Origin: Diplonema japonicum
Lineage: Eukaryota; Euglenozoa; Diplonemea; Diplonemida; Diplonemidae
Direction of reading: 5' to 3'
NCBI GenBank assembly: GCA_964019335.1
Contig: OZ025651.1
Coordinates: forward strand, 310,001-374,000
DNA: 64,000 nt
How positions within the stretch are numbered: the stretch's first letter is position 1; the number at the start of each line of letters is the position of its first letter. Under the pieces are notes generated by a model. That model was given only the letters and a program-made list of their open reading frames with translations. It did not search any database and was not told the origin of the DNA. The position numbers and the translations under genes are program-made. Shown piece by piece: positions 63,301 through 64,000 of this stretch.

Positions 63301-63329
63301 TCGATCTTGACTTCTTTTTTTACCGACAT
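60329..63329 (-). CDS. CSTF3: Cleavage stimulation factor subunit 3 (CstF-77/Rna14), four exons
   Basis: Exons 63329-60893, 60840-60683, 60632-60482 and 60450-60329. The introns are 52, 50 and 31 nt, all with GTATGG donors; codon phases 1, 0 and 1 agree; 955 residues. A basic N-terminus (about 1-60) is followed by a long array of HAT helical repeats (Suf domain), with WDSEAWDLILRDL, KLREYQHVTVWKAYTDYV, DLLWNDYIKFL, ETWKAYQAWEKSV and PLFWYVQSRFLFEK. The protein scaffolds mRNA 3'-end processing: CstF-77 dimers bridge CstF-64 and CPSF at polyadenylation sites in the nucleus. The last exon encodes a Gln-His repeat from a six-base microsatellite and ends PPPFMK. If spliced leader addition is coupled to polyadenylation, this factor is central to gene expression in such organisms. 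Confidence 0.9.
60391..60414 (+). repeat. GGTGTT hexamer microsatellite in last exon of CstF-77
   Basis: Four tandem GGTGTT-type units on the plus strand. In the minus-strand reading frame they encode alternating Gln and His. Length variation would change the protein by whole residue pairs without shifting the frame. Confidence 0.75.
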
Positions 63330-63476
63330 TTTTTCTCTTTTTTTTTTTTTTTAAAGGTCCCTCCCTGTGACCTGGGGTGTTGGTAAGATAGAAGGGTCTG
63401 AGGAAGGAGTATCCCCAAAAGGGCATGTAAGTACTTGGCATTAAATCTTCTTTTTTTTCTCAAGGACACGATTTTC

Positions 63477-64000
63477 TCACGGTGCAGGGGGCACGGGGGT
63501 TACCTGAACAGTATCTTGTCCCGCTGTTTCCGGTTTTGCCTCGCTTATGTGTCTCACCTCAGTTTCTTGCATTGCGTTTGCACCCTGCTCGTGGTTTGTG
63601 TTCTGTTCTCGCTCGTGGTCCGCACCTTGCTCATGGTTAGCTTGCTCGTGGTTTTGTTGGGGGTCAGTGTCCAGAGGCTTCAGGCGTTCAACAGACACGT
63701 CCCCTTCGTGCTTCTCGGTATGTTGTTCGGGGTCAGTACTTAAGTCCCCATTACGCCTGGGTTCAAGGACTCCATCTTTCGAGTCAGGATCCCCTATTGA
63801 TTTGGCCGCCGCTTTGCTTTCCAGCGCTATTTCTGGATTCACCATATCAGGTGCAGCAGTGAGCGGGGCTGGAGTTGGTACTCGCGTTGGGGACTGGGTG
63901 AGCAGGGTTTCCTTTTTTTTTTTTTTGGAAAAAAAAAAAAAAAAAAAACACACATACCGGGCTCACTTTTGCTAGCATATGAAACAGCATGAAAAGCACC
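63477..64000 (-). CDS. C-terminal part of a low-complexity protein (5' end outside window)
   Basis: An upstream exon (64000-63958) ends at a GTATGT donor at 63957 and is joined in phase 0 to an exon starting at 63911 (or 63893 if the CAG acceptor is used). It runs to a stop at 63477. The visible part, about 160 residues, is disordered and rich in Glu, Pro, Gln and Thr. A tandem array of N-H-E-Q units (QNHEQANHEQGADHEREQ) lies near the end. No domain is recognised. The gene precedes CstF-77 in the direction of transcription, with about 150 bases between them. Confidence 0.65.

Noticed and set aside
1-64000. CRISPR arrays, bacterial operons, ribosome binding sites, tRNA or rRNA genes
   Set aside because: None was seen; intron-bearing genes and eukaryote-specific proteins make a prokaryotic reading untenable, and no tRNA T-loop or rRNA core sequences were noticed by eye.

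Overview
The window looks like nuclear DNA of a flagellate protist, most likely a euglenozoan and probably a diplonemid. This is inference from several signs. All of the roughly 31 genes I can support lie on the minus strand, as in a polycistronic array. Many start codons sit a few bases downstream of a pyrimidine-AG site, as expected if a spliced leader is added in trans. A glucokinase of the trypanosomatid type ends in a peroxisomal/glycosomal AKL signal, and there is a dynein LC8 light chain. The genes also carry ordinary short GT-AG introns (mostly 31-64 nt, donor usually GTATG), which kinetoplastids almost entirely lack but diplonemids have. No spliced-leader RNA, tRNA or rRNA gene was seen, so the assignment is not proven.

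Read from right to left, which is the direction of transcription: a 5'-truncated low-complexity protein (63.5-64 kb); the polyadenylation factor CstF-77/Rna14 (60.3-63.3); a dynein LC8-type light chain (59.7-60.0); an FCP1/NLI-type phosphatase (58.4-59.5); a 2.4-kb non-coding stretch; a 66-aa protein; a 2.6k-residue fibronectin type III protein (47.8-55.6); an unknown protein; a PGAP1-like GPI inositol deacylase; glucokinase; a membrane protein; an F-box-like protein; an 87-aa protein; a degenerate isocitrate-dehydrogenase-like protein; the snoRNP protein Nop10; and an unknown Tudor/SH3-like protein. A dead piggyBac transposon follows (34.2-36.0). Then come a ubiquitin-like/ankyrin protein, a beta-hydroxyacid dehydrogenase, a secreted Cys-rich protein, a SEL1 protein, a nucleoside hydrolase, a GH3 glycosidase, a family-4 glycosyltransferase, several IQ or coiled-coil proteins, a NYN/PIN-like protein, a PDZ/zinc protein, the translesion polymerase REV3, and finally 2.6 kb of non-coding DNA before a gene running off the left edge.

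The genes do not form one pathway. They are housekeeping and cytoskeletal genes in a directional cluster, as expected where transcription is polycistronic and regulation is largely post-transcriptional. Intergenic DNA and introns are full of A, T, C and G homopolymers up to 44 nt. In uncorrected reading frames the intronic tracts appear as poly-Lys or poly-Phe runs. Splicing the introns restores reading frames across codon phases, which is the main evidence for the exon models given here.

The observations most worth checking are the piggyBac remnant with TTAA sites and 13-bp inverted termini, the isocitrate-dehydrogenase-like gene that appears to have lost its active site, the giant fibronectin protein with repeated W-x-x-W-S motifs, and the homopolymer-filled micro-introns.
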